Source: Channa striata (Eukaryota > Chordata > Actinopteri > Anabantiformes > Channidae). Taken from it: DNA of 64,000 nt. The stretch covers positions 21,512,215-21,576,214 of the forward strand of contig CM065182.1 in assembly GCA_033026295.1 (NCBI GenBank), in the 5' to 3' direction. The stretch's first letter is position 1. Every line of letters begins with the position of its first letter. Below are positions 24,086 to 37,628 of the stretch, one piece after another. A program made the position numbers and the translations under genes. Below the pieces are notes generated by a model. It had not been told where the DNA came from and made no database searches. It saw nothing but the letters and a program-made list of their open reading frames with translations.

Positions 24086-27000
24086 TTATGGAAGCCCTCG
24101 AACAGCTGGGGGGCTATAGCTGTGGAGGGATTGTGGGAAACGAGTCTTTTGGTCCTCCCTTCACACCTTGACCCCAAAACTCCTGCAAGCGGAAAAAGGA
24201 GGATTTGGGAATCTTAAAGATGCCCATCTGGAGTTTTCTGTTTTTCGCTATACTGAGCCTCCATATGATCAGAGAGGAAGTTTGGGCAGGAAACTGTGAA
24301 TATTCAATCATGCCTGTGTCTTCTCCAAACCTGCTTTGCCACAAATGCGAGCAGTGAAATCAAATGAGTCAAATGAGGCTACAGTCGATCCTCTCTCAGG
24401 GTTTGCCTGATGCATTGGAGCATATCCCATTATTGATATGAGCAAATGTTGTACACAGTGCAACAATAAAACAATTATTTGACAACAAGCGCAACTTGTC
24501 CAGGGTGTAGCGCGCTCTGAGGCCAATTCCTTCAGCCATATTAAAGCTGAAACATAAATCAACAGCAAGTTCTCATCCTCCCACTGATTTAATGCAGAAT
24601 TCACTGACTGAGGGTGTGTGTATCCAGATTAGCAGTACTGCAAATAGTGCCGTTTGCCACCGTAGATTCACCACAAATGTGTAATTTCACATAGTTATAT
24701 ATGTAGCATTTCTTTTTTTAATTTAATACATTTTTGTAGATTGCATTTACATTTATTCTTTTGTCACCAATGGGTTACATTTACACTAATAGAACACAGA
24801 GAAAAGCTGCAAATCGCCACAATTCAAACAAATCATAGCTCATTTTCTTTCCTATAGGTCACAGAAGATCTAAATGAAATGATCTATAAAATATTTACTT
24901 ACATTCAAAAGTAATCTGTCCATTAAATTCAACTGAGCAAAAAGTACATAATTTCCCTCTCGAAGTTCACATTTTGGTTACACAAACTCACAGCATCAAG
25001 GCTACAGCTACAAAGAATGTCATTGAAACAATGTGTTAAAGTAAACACATGTTAACTTTATCTCAGAAACACATTTTCTTTAAATTAATGTACATTCAGC
25101 CGCTGCTACTCACGTGTATCCAAAAAGTTCCATTAATGTAAAAAAAATGTTAAAACTATGTATATAAAAACATAATGAAATTAAGAGATAAAGGTTTTCA
25201 TCAGCATTGAATATTTATTTTTTGCCCTAAATAGAAAATAGACAGAGATATTGGTTGGAACATACTGGCATACACACATAAACCTGTGAATAAACCTGTG
25301 TGTGTTTTATGCTGATAGACGTGTGTACTGTCCCTGTACACACCACAATAATAATCGTTAATTCCACAAAATTCCTACAATTTCAAGCATGTGCGTAAAT
25401 AATGATGGTAGATAGAGTCAGAGAATTGTTTAGGTGGAAGTCAAGTTAAAAAAAACATATAATCTCTATTTATATAATTAGTATATCCATGTACCCCTTT
25501 TTTTTGTTTTAATAGCCAATGGAAACGGGACTCAGACACGCCAACATAAGTTAAGGGTTGAGGAGAAGTAAACGTGGAGCTGATGTGAACAGGGGAAAAG
25601 TAGGACCAATAGCAGTGAAATAACAAGCATTGTAGGTGAAAGTGTACCTGTGCACATGCAGCGGCCCCAGTGTGAGCAATACTGGGCAGATTCAGGAATG
25701 CTAATGTTTCCTCTGTGGCTTTAGTGAGGAACACGGTGATTAGACCTCCAGTCCCCTGGGTGGAGCCCCTCGCTGCAGCGACTTTCGCTCTGATTTTGAG
25801 TTTGACGTCAACAGGAAGGTCAGCTGGGTCCCCGAGGGGTCATGGAGAGATGAAGAAGTGTGTGTGTGTGTGTGTGTGTGAGTGTGACGGAGCTTTGGCT
25901 CTACAGAGACGCTCCTCCAGGATCTTAGACAGGGCTAGAGGGATGACTGAGGGGAGGAAGAGCCCTTGGAGCTTAGGGGGGGCTTCAGGAAGGATTACTG
26001 AGAGGCTAAAATGTTTTCTTTGTGGCTGAAAGCAACCTTAGAAATGCTCTCACCCAAATCTCCCAAGGTCTGAGGGGGATGTTTGGTAAAGAAACTCAAG
26101 CTACATCTTCAAGAGTTCTTCATTTCCTATAATATCTATAGTCTGTCACAGTTTGAGCTCCAAACCTTACACTTTTAGGAAGGAGCCTGATGAATCCATG
26201 CTTAGCCAACGTTTGAATGATGGGAGAAAATAAGTGGTGAACGTGGGAATGAAAAGGTTTGTTGTTGCGAATAAATAACTTACAATAACAAATAAATAAC
26301 AAAAATTCAGTTTTTCTTCAATGTGTAAGTATTTAAGGCATTCGATCTCAACACTCTCATTGTATTACGTTTACATTTACATTTAGTCATTTATATGAAA
26401 AATGGTGATTGAAAAATGACCATTTAATTTACTGCACTTCACATTACACCTTCAGCTGACTTTTTTCACTATATGCATGACAGAGTATCGCTAGATATGA
26501 ACTTTTTTACTAGTTTTTCGACTTACTCTTTACCCAGATTTGTAAAAGAAATGAGAAATGTTTGGCCACTTCTTGCTAAATCTCCCAGCTTTCTCTGCTA
26601 TGCCCCCATTCATTTGAGGCCCCTGGTAGTACCTACCTACCTATCAGACACACACACACACACAGTCCCCACTGAGCAGTGCAGGCCTGGTTAAATACCA
26701 TCCATTCAGAGGCTCTGTGTTATAGCAGATTGCTGGAGGTAGGTGGCCTGCTGTGAGGCCCAACCACACTCCCACTGTTCTGGAGGAGCTTTAAGTGAAA
26801 GATCAGGTGTCCAGCACTGAATGCTTGATTGAACTTAAATCTTTTGCATGTGCGGCATAACTCTCTCGGCGGTGATCTGCTTTGTGTGGCCCAGACATGG
26901 GCAGCCAGTCAATTGCTCAAAGGAATTTGAGTCGCAGCGGCTCTCTGACCTCCCTGTTTTCACAATGTCATGGAAAATAAGAATCAGATGCATTTTGATT

Positions 27001-27299
27001 GCTGGTGTAAAAAGTTACAAAAATGGTGGATTAACTGTAAATCCAGCCAGTGTTCACACGGCAACAAACTGAGCTATGCAGAGTGTTTATCCATTAGCTT
27101 TGCAACAGATATCTAAAGGTTCATCTTTCAACCCACGTTGTACAATTTCATGTACTCTTGTACTCCAAACTAAACCACTATACGCTGTTAAAAAAGCGAC
27201 TTTTGTGTTTAATTACTTCAGAGATCGTTTTACATGTTTTTAATGGTTATAAATTACAGCAATTTAGCAAAAAATAATTCTAATAGTCTACTACAACGG
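24086..27299. other. intron sequence with one TG microsatellite
   Basis: Contains (TG)11 at 25859-25880 and a CATTTACATTTAGTCATTTA repeat tail near 26373-26392. No coding segment recognised. The AT-rich 24650-25400 part shows nothing further. Confidence 0.45.
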
Positions 27300-27640
27300 T
27301 CACAAATAGGCGCACCATGGTCTGGGTCTGGACCCAGACTCTACCCTGAGATTATATTTCGACTGGCGACTATTTCTGGCGTTGTTTCTACATCGCTACT
27401 CAGCAATAGGAACATCTCCTGTCTTTGATTGACCAGTGCTGGCTGCCATCAGTTTAGACATGAGGACTGAGATCTGTCAATGTGAAAATGTCAGCCAATC
27501 ACAGGCAGATTAGGGCGGGCGTTCACTGAGCAGAAGTGAAAGTAGTTAACCGCGACAGAATGGACGTAAAAGTAAAGCGCGGAATAAGAAGTCATTGCGT
27601 CATGGCTTGAGTTAAATGGCGGAATATTGACACAGGAAAC
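27300..27640. repeat. possible hAT-like element fragment
   Basis: It begins with the perfect inverted repeat GTCTGGGTC-TG-GACCCAGAC (27320-27339), then text (TCAGCCAATCACAGGCAGAT and neighbours) resembling non-autonomous fish DNA elements. No target duplication was found, so the type is uncertain. Confidence 0.3.
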
Positions 27641-28638
27641 GAGGCTTTTTAAACTGTTCAAGTCTGTACAGTTGTGCAGTTTTTATTTTTTAAATAAATT
27701 GTATTTCATTTCATTTTAAAGTTTTTTTTTACTTGAAATCTTAAAACTTGTTATTAATATTATTTTCATTATTATTATTAATACTAATAAGAAAGTACTT
27801 ATTATTTATAATTCTCAGTTGAATGTAAAATTTACTTTTATTATTACTTTATTTATAAATTATTATTGTATACAGTGAGAGAGTCACTATATACGTTTTG
27901 CAGAAAATACGTTGAAATGGCATTGAATTAAAGCTTTCTTTGTTCGATTTGAGTTGCTGTAATTGCAATTAATTTCTAAATTCATTTAATTGAACAGCAC
28001 AGATTACAATTTTTTGGTTGAATCTTTTGGTTGAAACACCAGTATGTTTGGCAGTTGTTTAGGCTTTACGTTTTTAACTATTTTGGAGGCCAGCATGAAA
28101 GATTTGCTTATTGCCAGCTCTTAAAACAAGCCCCGGGCTTTTATTCCTTTAGTCTTTGGACCTTATAGCTTTTGTTGAATTAAAAAAGAGACAATCTAGG
28201 TTCTTTGGCACTATTTTGACTTTCATCTTATTAATAAAAGCGTAAACACTTTATTAGTGATAATAGGATCAACTTAAAGACAGTTTTTATGTCAGTCGTA
28301 AATACAGTAGCTAGTCTTAATTAAGTGTTATTACCACACACTGTACTGTTTTGATGTTTCATATCAATATCAATTTGTCGCTGAGTAAAAGTGCTCATCC
28401 ATTTCCAATTCAGACATTTTCCTCACTGCAGAGGATGCTTTTTTTTGTTGCCAACACACTCCATAAAAAGACTCAAACCAACAATGGATGTATCCTACTA
28501 ACAAGTGTTGTGTATGTGTCCAAAGCCTGATATATCATATTCTCCTGTGCCAGAGAGCTCTATTGTTGTCCAAAAACTATTAAAAACACATTGATGAGTC
28601 ACTGTTGCACTTGATAACATGTTCTTTCATTACCATGA

Positions 28639-28678
<40 letters not shown>

Positions 28679-31195
28679 TTTGATCCAACCCCACATACAC
28701 TGCTGTTCTCTCTTGCTGATAAAAAAACTTACCAGAACATGAAATGTGATTTAATCTGCTGCTGAAAATAGTCTTTGGCTTTTAGTAAATTCATTTTTTA
28801 GAAATATTTATTTATTTTGCATTTTACATCTTCAGTAGGAACAACTGGACTAACACAGAGAGGAGGCACCAAAAAGTATTCAAAGACGGACTCACACTTG
28901 TTGTAGGTTTTGGTCATGGAATTTGTTCTCTTTATCCATGAGATTCATTAACATTATTCACCCATGTGTGGATGTTTGCAGCACTGCTGATGCTTCAGAT
29001 GGTGTAAGTCTATGTCAGATGAAAATAACCTGTTCTCCCGGGAAAATACAGGGGGGTTGACCACCTGAATCATTCAGTGATACCAGTGTCTTTATTAGGT
29101 CGCCTCTGAATCATTGTCATCTGTTGACAGGCTTTGTGTGAAGAGCTGGATACTGGGCAAAAGACGACACCACTGAAATCTGCTGCGTTGCTGTGGGCAA
29201 GCTAACTGTAAGTTGTCTGTCCTGTGAAAGCAATAGCATATATTCCACATTGTGCCTGTTAATACATATTTTGTCACCAAAGCTGCATGCTGGTTAAAGT
29301 TGCGTTACCTGAACAGATTCCTTGCAGTAACATCAGATCTTGCGGCGCTAATCTGTTTCTTTAGGAGCCAGCACCAGGCTGTGATGTGATTTAAGAGCAC
29401 ACAATCAGATGGACTGTAATTCATGCTGCAAACATGTGAGAGTAAATGGTAATGATTACCCTGCTGCAGTTCGCTCAAGCTGGTTTGAAACCAAACAATT
29501 ATATTAATCATCCGAGCATTTGTTCTGTTTTTGACTTGCTGATTCAGCTCCCCCCAAAAAACTATTTTCATCTTGGATGTGCTTGAAGATGAATGTGACT
29601 TGATAGGATCTGAAAATGCGCTTCCCATATATACAATGTTTTCTCACGTTTCATTCCGGAACTATGCCAATGAGACCAAAGATGGTAGAGACTACCGAAC
29701 ATGTTTCTGCTCATTTGTGGCCTAACAGGACACAAGGCAATGAGAAGCAAAAGCAAACACATAGAATTAAACCAACGAGGATGACGTTTCCTTTCTGTTA
29801 GCACCAGCGAGTAGAGCTGTGTGCCGTACTTTGCTGCTTGTTCAATATTGCGTCAGAGTGGTTCTGTATTGTCTCTACCATGACAGAACGGGCTATTTAT
29901 GTCCCCAAATGGTTTCTGGTGACTGTGACTGGAACTTCAGTCTTTCCCAATAAAACCCTCAGTGAGGTAGAGGTTGCTTCAGAATCACTGAGGCAGTGAA
30001 GTAACCAGGCAGTGGCCAGCAGCTATCACTCTTGCTTGGACTGACAAATGGAAGTTTTACTGTAATGTTGTTAGGTTGTTCACATGTACAGTGGCAGGAT
30101 GAACAATGAATGTAATTACTTCTAGAAAGATGTTACAATTGGAGAAACAAAAGTTGTATTCACAACATGTACATGCTTTGGGGTGGAATGAGGTGATGGT
30201 GGGGGCCCTCCCGTCCAAAAACTGGACTCGCGTCCCTGCATATCTCAAAACTACTCCCACTGTGATGTCACACACTCCACTTCATACATCACTAAATAAA
30301 TGTTTCTTACTCTATTTACATTTCCAGCGCCCATCATAATATACTAGTGCAGTATAGGAGAATATGTATTATTCCAGCCAATCAGAGGGCCTTGTGAATT
30401 CTGCAGTTTTTAGGACTGCGGACAGAATGGGAATCTGGAAAGTTTGGAAAGATGGATCGAGAGAAATCTGAACAACAGCATTAAATGATATGTGTGTATT
30501 TTAAATGCACTCGGATACTGGCCGTAATACCATCACATAGTAATGAGGTGATGTCAGGTCGTCATTGACAAATTGTTGTCTCATTGGTGGTTGCTCACCT
30601 TTTTCTTAAAAAGGGATATTAGGATTTAAGTTGCTGTCTTGGAGCATTTGAATATTGCTGCCTGTTCCTGTGGTTCAGGCTGAAATGAGCCAAAGGACTT
30701 TGAGGACTCCACCATGTTTGCAACTAATTAGAAACTGATTTGGAAAACTGGAACAAGTTATGGTTGTTATGATTCAGATTTGTGTCTGTGTTTTTTTCTC
30801 TCTCTTTATTTTCAGTAATCAACATATGACCTTGAATTGTGCAACTGTTGTTAGAAATTCTGGTATTTAAGCATTATTTTCAAAGACACTAGACTAGGTT
30901 GTCACAGCTTCACTTGGATCGTATTAATTAAAACTCGGCCTGGAGTCTGAGCCAGGCCAGAGGTAATTTATATTCATTCTAATCAGGTTCAGGCGGGGTC
31001 ACATTCGGTGGTTGTGGGCTTGGGATCTGTGTATCAACATGCCTAACACAAAGATGAGCTGTTTTTTAAAAAAAAAAAAATTCTGCTGTCAGTGTTGCTC
31101 TCTGTTCGGTCCGCTTTAGTTTGGATCGGGTATAACTATCCTTAGATCAAATGTAACTGTTCTCGGGTCGTTTTTGTTAAAGGTTTTCCAAGAAT
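27641..31195. other. intron sequence with CA microsatellite
   Basis: AT-rich intron (27700-28080 extremely so). GCGCGC(AC)n at 28639-28677 is the main repeat. No exon recognised. Confidence 0.45.
28639..28677. repeat. (CA)n microsatellite with GCGCGC start
   Basis: A 39-base alternating purine-pyrimidine tract, like the 5887-5921 repeat in opposite orientation. Confidence 0.92.
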
Positions 31196-31461
31196 TTTCA
31201 ATTCATTTTCAATTCAACTTTATCTATATAGCGCCAATTTACAACGAAGTCATCTCAAGGCACTTTACATAATAAAGTCAAGACTATATAGACATTTAGA
31301 GAAAACCCAACAAATCCGCCTTGAGCAGCTATAGGCAACAGTGGAGAGGAAAAACTCCTTTTAACGGAAGAAACCTCCAGCACAACCAGGCTCAGGGTGG
31401 GCGAACATCTGCCTTGACCAGTTGTGATGAGTGGAAAGTGGAGAGAGAAAAGAGAAGAGTT
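31196..31461 (-). mobile_element. LINE 3' tail (minus orientation)
   Basis: Reads, on the minus strand, almost the same as 50785-51037 on the plus strand (GGTCAAGGCAGATG ... GTTGCCTATAGCTGCTCAAG ... GCGCTATATA), ending in an AT-rich TTGAAT tail. It is the 3' UTR of the same LINE family, severely 5'-truncated, as is usual for target-primed insertion. There is no coding part. Confidence 0.78.
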
Positions 31462-32832
31462 CCATTTTGAATGGGGCTCAAAATGTTCTGTTTAGTCCAA
31501 ATGTAATCCTAACCATAGCTTTCATGTTTGGAAATTCTAAGGATGTTTTTTGATGGCAATTGTTGGCAATAAACAAAATCTAAGGGTTTTACTGAATTGT
31601 CCATCGACATTCCTATATAATAGAACCAATATTCCGCAACAACAGTAGTAAAACGTTCCCAGCTGGACTGTTTACATCAGCTCCTTCATGCACTGTTGTG
31701 TGTTAAAAACGCACGTGTGAATTATATTCAGTCTTTTTATTAATATCTAGAAAATTCCCTTACCCTGGGAAGTATAGCCACAGACAAAATACAATCAATG
31801 GCAATGGGGACTCTGCACACATGGCAGTCTGTAAAGGAGCTCTGCTTATACTAAGACATTTGTCTCTTCCTGCACCAGACTAATCGCTGCCCGTCTCCAC
31901 GTCCTCTCAGCTCTTAAGTGTTCCCCACTGCTACCCTCCTTCTTCCCACCCCAAACCTCCACCACGATTCCCCACGAAGGATTGTTTTACGCTTAATTTT
32001 GTTAGACTTAATGAGATTTCACTAATTAAATCTCCTCCTGGTTGGATACCCCCCCCATCACCACCATACATTGCCCCCCCCCCTTTCCGCTAACAATCAC
32101 TCTCCAGCCCATGGAGTGAATTTCAGACAAATAAACTTTTTCATGAAGAACACGGCCTGTGGGTGGGACAAGGAGAGACTTGTGTTGACCCAGGACTCCC
32201 AATTTCACACCAAGATGTTCTGCAGCACATGTGATAGGTTTTCCGATCTGATGTGGCTGTGTAAGGACAGGAAATAGCTGTCAAATACGCCGTGTCTTTG
32301 CAGGGTAAAGATGATGAGCTGCAGAGTACATCAGAAATTCTTTGTATCTCATTTTCAGTTTTGTGATTGAATGGATGTGAAAGACCTAACGGGAAGAAAA
32401 AGATGACAACTTGTGCTGCGTATCGTAGCTGTTTATCAGCCATTCATTCTAGCACAGTAGCTCAAAGCTCAAAAGCAAATCTGTGTGACAGGACTTTGCT
32501 GACAAAAGACACATATGTTCCACAAAAATGTCCCTAATAATAATCCCTGCATTAGCTGTGGCAGTGGTAAAAGGGAAGTGCTGCAGGGTGGGACCACCAG
32601 TTCAAGCAGCGAGGCCTTGGAGGTCATTGTTGACAGCAGCCGCTTGGCCTGCCATTGTGGACGGCCCTCTGGGACACTACTGTGGACTATTGTGGGGGCC
32701 AGCCTCTTGTTTCCTGTTTGAGCCCTGGACACCCAGTGCCAACTCCACTGCTTGGTTCTTCAGCCAAAAAGTCCATTATACCCCTCACCCCCCGTGTCCA
32801 TTGTAGCCCAGCTCCCCTGTGCCCTGACTTAT
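31462..32832. other. intron sequence, nothing recognised
   Basis: Ordinary intron apart from oligo-C runs near 32050-32085. The GC-richer 32520-32830 part is open in several frames, but none resembles a known protein. Confidence 0.45.
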
Positions 32833-33113
32833 GGGGGACTGTGGTGCAGTTGGTAGTGCCTTTATCCACCAATCCTACAGTTGCTGGTTTGATCCCTGGC
32901 TACTCTGGTCACGTGTCAAAGTGTCCTTGAGCAAGACACTGAACCCCACTTAGTTGCTCCCGGTGGTGCTCGGCCAGCTGCATAGCAGCTCCCCCCTCGG
33001 TGTATGAATGTGTGCGTGATTGTGAGTGTGAATGGGTAAATGAGCAGTGTAAAGCGCTTTGAGTACCAACAGGTAGAAAAGCGCTATATAAATGCAGACC
33101 ATTTACCATTTAC
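32833..33113 (+). mobile_element. tRNA-derived SINE
   Basis: The head carries an A-box-like TGGTGCAGTTGG (32842-32853) and a B-box-like GGTTTGATCCC (32886-32896), the internal RNA polymerase III promoter. The body has GTGTCCTTGAGCAAGACACT (about 32920-32939) and TGTATGAATGTGTGCG. The tail ends GCGCTATATAAATGCAGACC then CATTTACCATTTAC. This layout matches a tRNA-head SINE family common in percomorph fish. It is near full length and inserted in plus orientation. Confidence 0.8.
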
Positions 33114-34160
33114 TTATTTATGCACACACACACAGCCTCAGAAGCTCCAATGTTGTGGCCCTCGGCTGGGTAAGTGGGCAGCGCACCCCTTTCAGAGAGA
33201 AGCGCTGCCTTGCTGATCGGGTTTCTGCCACCTGTCATTCAGCTTAGGAGGCAGGAAACAGGGGCAAGAGTGGTTGTGGGTGGTGGGAGTGAGGGGGCGG
33301 GGTGAAGTGGGGGAGTAATGCCATGGCAATCTGGCACCAAGCCTACAGCTTGCCGTTGTTTTACTGTAACCCCAGAGTTTTCAAGCAGTAGTAGCATTTA
33401 CTTCCTGCAGTGGTGAGATCCCCATGACTCTAACAAAAATATCATCTCTATGCACATAGTGATTTATTTTTTTCTTAATGTGACTTAACGTTAAAGCACC
33501 TGTATCAACATAGCTTAGTTGACTCCACGCCCCCTTCAGGTCAAACCCACTGTTTCCCTAACACAGTAAACACATTGCATGTTTCCTAAATTACAAGTGA
33601 AAACCTTTCAGCTCACTGTCGGGTGTTATTAATCTCCATTTTTTTACTGATTACCAGATCTGATTTAGCCTCATCCCCCCCGACCGCATGTCTTTTGACA
33701 AGGCAGCACAATTTTTCAAAGACACATTTTTATGTTTGAATGTAATACACATATGACCTACTGTATAGTTTTGATCATGCAATTTTAATGTTGTTGTAGC
33801 ATTAGTTGTAACAGGTTATAAGCTAATTCCTTTCAGCTCCAAATATGTTTTAATCAAATAAGAGGATGGAAATCCCGACCTAGCCTTTCCTAAATGTGCG
33901 TCCCCAGTGAACACAGTCAGTGTTCGCTCATATGCGTTTCTATGACCCTGTCAGTAAGAGAACATGGCATCGTCAGGGGGCGTTTACTTCTTCAGGCTAC
34001 TTAAAGAAGACAAAGGACTAAAAATGGCAGTTGAAATCCAGCATTTTTACTTGGACCTGATTGACCAGTTAAAAAAGTTTCAGAAAATATGCCTTTTTAC
34101 ATCTACAACTTTGTCAGGATTGTTTTTAAGCTGAAGTTAAGCCACGTGGAAGCAGCTTTC
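33114..34160. other. intron sequence, nothing recognised
   Basis: Non-coding DNA with a GGGGCGGGG patch near 33294-33302. No gene or defined element. Confidence 0.45.
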
Positions 34161-34164
34161 TGTG

Positions 34165-34200
34165 TCACGCTTCAATGCCTCTGGTGGCATTGAAGCGTGA
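34165..34200. repeat. perfect 15-bp inverted repeat (hairpin)
   Basis: TCACGCTTCAATGCC, six-base loop TCTGGT, then the exact complement GGCATTGAAGCGTGA. It may be the core of a small foldback element. A CpG-rich segment with TGACGTCA-like GTGACGTCAG follows at about 34265-34274. Confidence 0.95.
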
Positions 34201-34903
34201 TTGCAGCTTGTGCTTGTGTCACATTAGGGTTTTTGGAGTGGCAAACTCAAACACGCAGCAACGCGTGACGTCAGCCTTGGGCAGCTTGAAGCCTTTGCGT
34301 TAGAGCGCCTGTGTGAAACACGTTTGGAGACTAAGGAAGGTTTATTGCGCGATAAAAGCTGGTGGAAAGGCCTAGCTACAGGAAATGGAAATAATAGCGG
34401 TAATAATAAAAGGCTTCTGTGATTTTAAGGCTTATAAACAAACAACAACAAAAGATCCTTTAGTGCTTCCTTGTCATGATCTAAATGGAATAAAAATCAT
34501 TTTTCAAACATCCAAGAAATTATTAAGTAGATGCATTTTATAGAATTCCTAAAAAACATAAAACAAACACACTGGACTAAATACAAACCCTCCTCCTGGT
34601 AACAAACTAATTTAACCTGCTGTAATTCATCATATGAATTCATCTCACAAACACAGCATGTTATAACAGATTAGATGCTGGTGGAATGCCGGCAGTAAAG
34701 TGTTCAGGGCCTCATTTAGATTTGCTCATGGAGAGAAATTCATTTGCCTTTCCTCCTGAGTTACAGTAGCAGGTTTCCTCAGCAGCCGTTTTAGCCCTGC
34801 TAGGCTTATGTGCTCATTTTGTGAGATCTTAGTTAAATCGAAACGTGCATATTTATCATAGAACTTTGGGAATTGAAATGTTAAATGTTGTGGTCAGTAA
34901 CAC

Positions 34904-35215
34904 ACACTGATCAGACACAACAATAACCCACTAGGCTAATACTGTGCCAATAAAACCATTCTGGCCGTCGGGGCAATGGACTCCACAAGCTCTCAGGTAT
35001 CCAACTCAAAGATGTCAGCAGCAGATCATCGTGGACTGGAAGTTCTGAGGTGGGACGTCGTTGTGTCAGAGCCTTATACTTGCCCATTGTTTCTGCTTTA
35101 TGCAGACAAACTTCAAGAACTTATTGGTTCACTTCGTGAAAGGTGCCATTGTAACGAGACAATTAATGCCATTCATATAAACCTGTCCGTGCTTTCGACG
35201 TTGGGGCTGATTCTG
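34904..35215. mobile_element. internally deleted Tc1/mariner element
   Basis: The left part (ACACTGATCAGACACAACAA then GGGGCAATGGACTCCACAAG and GATGTCAGCAGCAGATCATC) follows a well-known teleost Tc1 family, whose transposase lies on the minus strand. The text then jumps to that family's other end (CTTGCCCATTGTTTCTGCTT, AAGGTGCCATTGTAACGAGA, CTGTCCGTG). Nearly all of the transposase is missing, leaving about 310 bp. Confidence 0.65.
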
Positions 35216-35639
35216 CATCTCCTATACCTAAGTAACCTTATTTTAAATTACAGTTTAAGGCTTCCGTTTCATATTCCTTTGAAAAAGCCCTTTAACCTCC
35301 CCTGATAGGTAAATATCAAACTATCTTCAGCAAAGAATTTGTCTGATTCTCTGGCCTGCACTCTGGCCTTGGGTTAGAGGTTTTATCCAAGGTAATGAAA
35401 CATGTTTAGACTCGATTTTGACTACAGAGGAGAAAAATCGACTTTTAATCAAAGAAAGTTGGCAGGTGCTCTCCCTGACCTCCCTGTAACACAAATCTGG
35501 GGTCACGCTCATGCTCTCCATTATTAGCTTCACTGTGTGATCCCACGTTTCCCTCCGTCTCAGTTTCTACCACTATACTTAACCATCATCCTCCAATCCA
35601 TCCATATCCATTTCTCCCTCACCCAGGCTCTTTACCCTA

Positions 35640-35930
35640 CCAACCCTAATTGTAATTATGTTGATTTAACTTAGACACATGCGGCTCCCTCCCTACCATC
35701 TGAATGGAAGCTTATTAGTTGGAATATTTTTTTTAAATTTATTTATTCCCATTTCTCAGGGTCCCTGTCGGCATTTCCAATTACTCTCGTCGTGCGGCTG
35801 TAATTGCCTCCATGCTAATGGCCGCCAGACAATCGTGCTAAATGAGGTGAGGCCGAGAGGCTAGGAGCCCGACTTCATTAAGAGCTAATGGGATTTTATA
35901 AGGGGGACTGAAGACCCAGCTCATCAAAAA
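35640..35930. promoter_or_regulatory. candidate conserved non-coding element
   Basis: Non-repetitive block with GCTGTAATTGCCTCCATGC and GCTAATGGCCGCCAGACAAT near 35797-35833, TGCTAAATGAGG, and TTCATTAAGAGCTAATGGG near 35874-35892. The homeodomain-core density and mixed GC content resemble vertebrate developmental enhancers. No repeat or coding signal. Confidence 0.4.
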
Positions 35931-37539
35931 GAGGGAGATGGAAGGAAAACAAAACAGATGGAGGGGGAGAGCCAAATCACAACTTAGCCTGCTCCTTCTC
36001 CTGGCAAAAAAAAAAAAAAAAATAAAGAACAGGTTACTCTTCCTCTAGAAGACTACCACCTAATTATAGAGGACGACAATACGGCTGAAAGACTCTACAG
36101 TGATAGTATAAAAATATACACACTGATAAATGAATATGTGCGCATAATTCATCTGGCTCTCAAAGCGAACATGAAAAACAGCTATTTTTATGTGCCGCAG
36201 GCTCTTGGAAGCGGTCTCAAGGCAACTATTTCATTTTTTGGCAAAGTGACAGAAGTAGATATGTATAAATTACATATTTTAGAAGTGAGTGGACAGTCCA
36301 GTCCAAGTCCTCCCACGTTTTTCACACTTCATTTAGACAGAGAGAGGCTTACATGGGTGCGAACATGGATGGATGGGCGGATGTGAATATATGGCTTGAA
36401 CACAACAGGAAAAAGCAAAGATGCATGCATCTGCATACAGAATGAGCTGAAGGTCAACCAGTGCCACCAGAAAGTGACTAGATTGTAAACTGACCGTCTT
36501 CGGGTCTGTGACTTGGCTGCCTGATGCTGACTTCTGCTGTAATTATGATCTTTTAGGTTTTATTGATGGAGCATACACAACCTAACCGGCAACCCAATTG
36601 GCATGAATGGGATCGCATCTAATCGGAAGGGAAGAGAACTTCTCCTCCATTCAGACCACTAAACCAACCCCTGGCAGAAGTAATGATCCTGTACTGATCT
36701 GTCTGCCCTTGAAACGTGTTGAAAGGCAGCCATCCGTCTTTGTGAAATCGCTCGCTTCCCCGATGGAATACAGTTACCCTGTGCTCTCTGCAGTTGCAAG
36801 ATCACTTGTGCCCTATACTTCAAATTGCGGTGGCGTCTTACAGCTGACACACGTTGTCGTTGGTTTCAGCTCAATGGCCATTTCAGCCCCTGCAAATGAG
36901 GGGCCTGCCAAATTCTATTACACGCTGTGTAAACCAACATGTTCACCTATGGACAGCAAGTATGATGGAGTCAGAGGGGTAATGGATACTGCGTTGGTGA
37001 CAGACCTTCCACAGCGGCATCTCTTTTTGTTTCTGGGAGCATGGGCAGCCATTGGTAATCTATCCAGGAAACATTTCTTGACTTTGTGCATCATTAGCAA
37101 ACACGATTTACTTAGTAGCTTCTCTGAGCCAAAGTCTGTGTGGTTGGAAAATGACAAAATTGTCTTTTATAATAACTAGGTCTTTGTTGGTAAAAAGGTT
37201 TATGGTTCTGTATGGCTTCTTAGCCTTAGGAACCACTGGTATACATGACAGACGGATCAGTGAGTATTTTGGTTGAAACATTAGCCCGTTGAGCAGCTTT
37301 GGTACAGGCTTCATTGTTTGGGCATGAATGGGAAGCTTTAGTTCAGTTTTCCAAGTCAATCAGATGTTTTCCTCTTGATCCAAAACCCAAAGCAACTGGG
37401 CCTGTTCCGCGTATTTATACCTGCCGCAGAACATGTGTGGATGGTAACTGCTCAGTTGTACCCAGCAGTACACACCTATGGAGCAATCTGCACTTTTTTA
37501 CATTTCTCCACTTTTATTGAGCTTTTCTTTTAATTTGTC

Positions 37540-37542
<3 letters not shown>

Positions 37543-37620
<78 letters not shown>
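37543..37620. repeat. compound (TC)n(TA)n microsatellite
   Basis: About 21 TC units run directly into about 17 TA units. The TA part can extrude as cruciform or melt easily. It is likely highly length-variable. Confidence 0.95.

Positions 37621-37628
<8 letters not shown>

Noticed and set aside
34165..34200. Hairpin as a microRNA precursor
   Set aside because: The stem is only 15 bp, perfectly paired and without the longer imperfect stem of a pre-miRNA.
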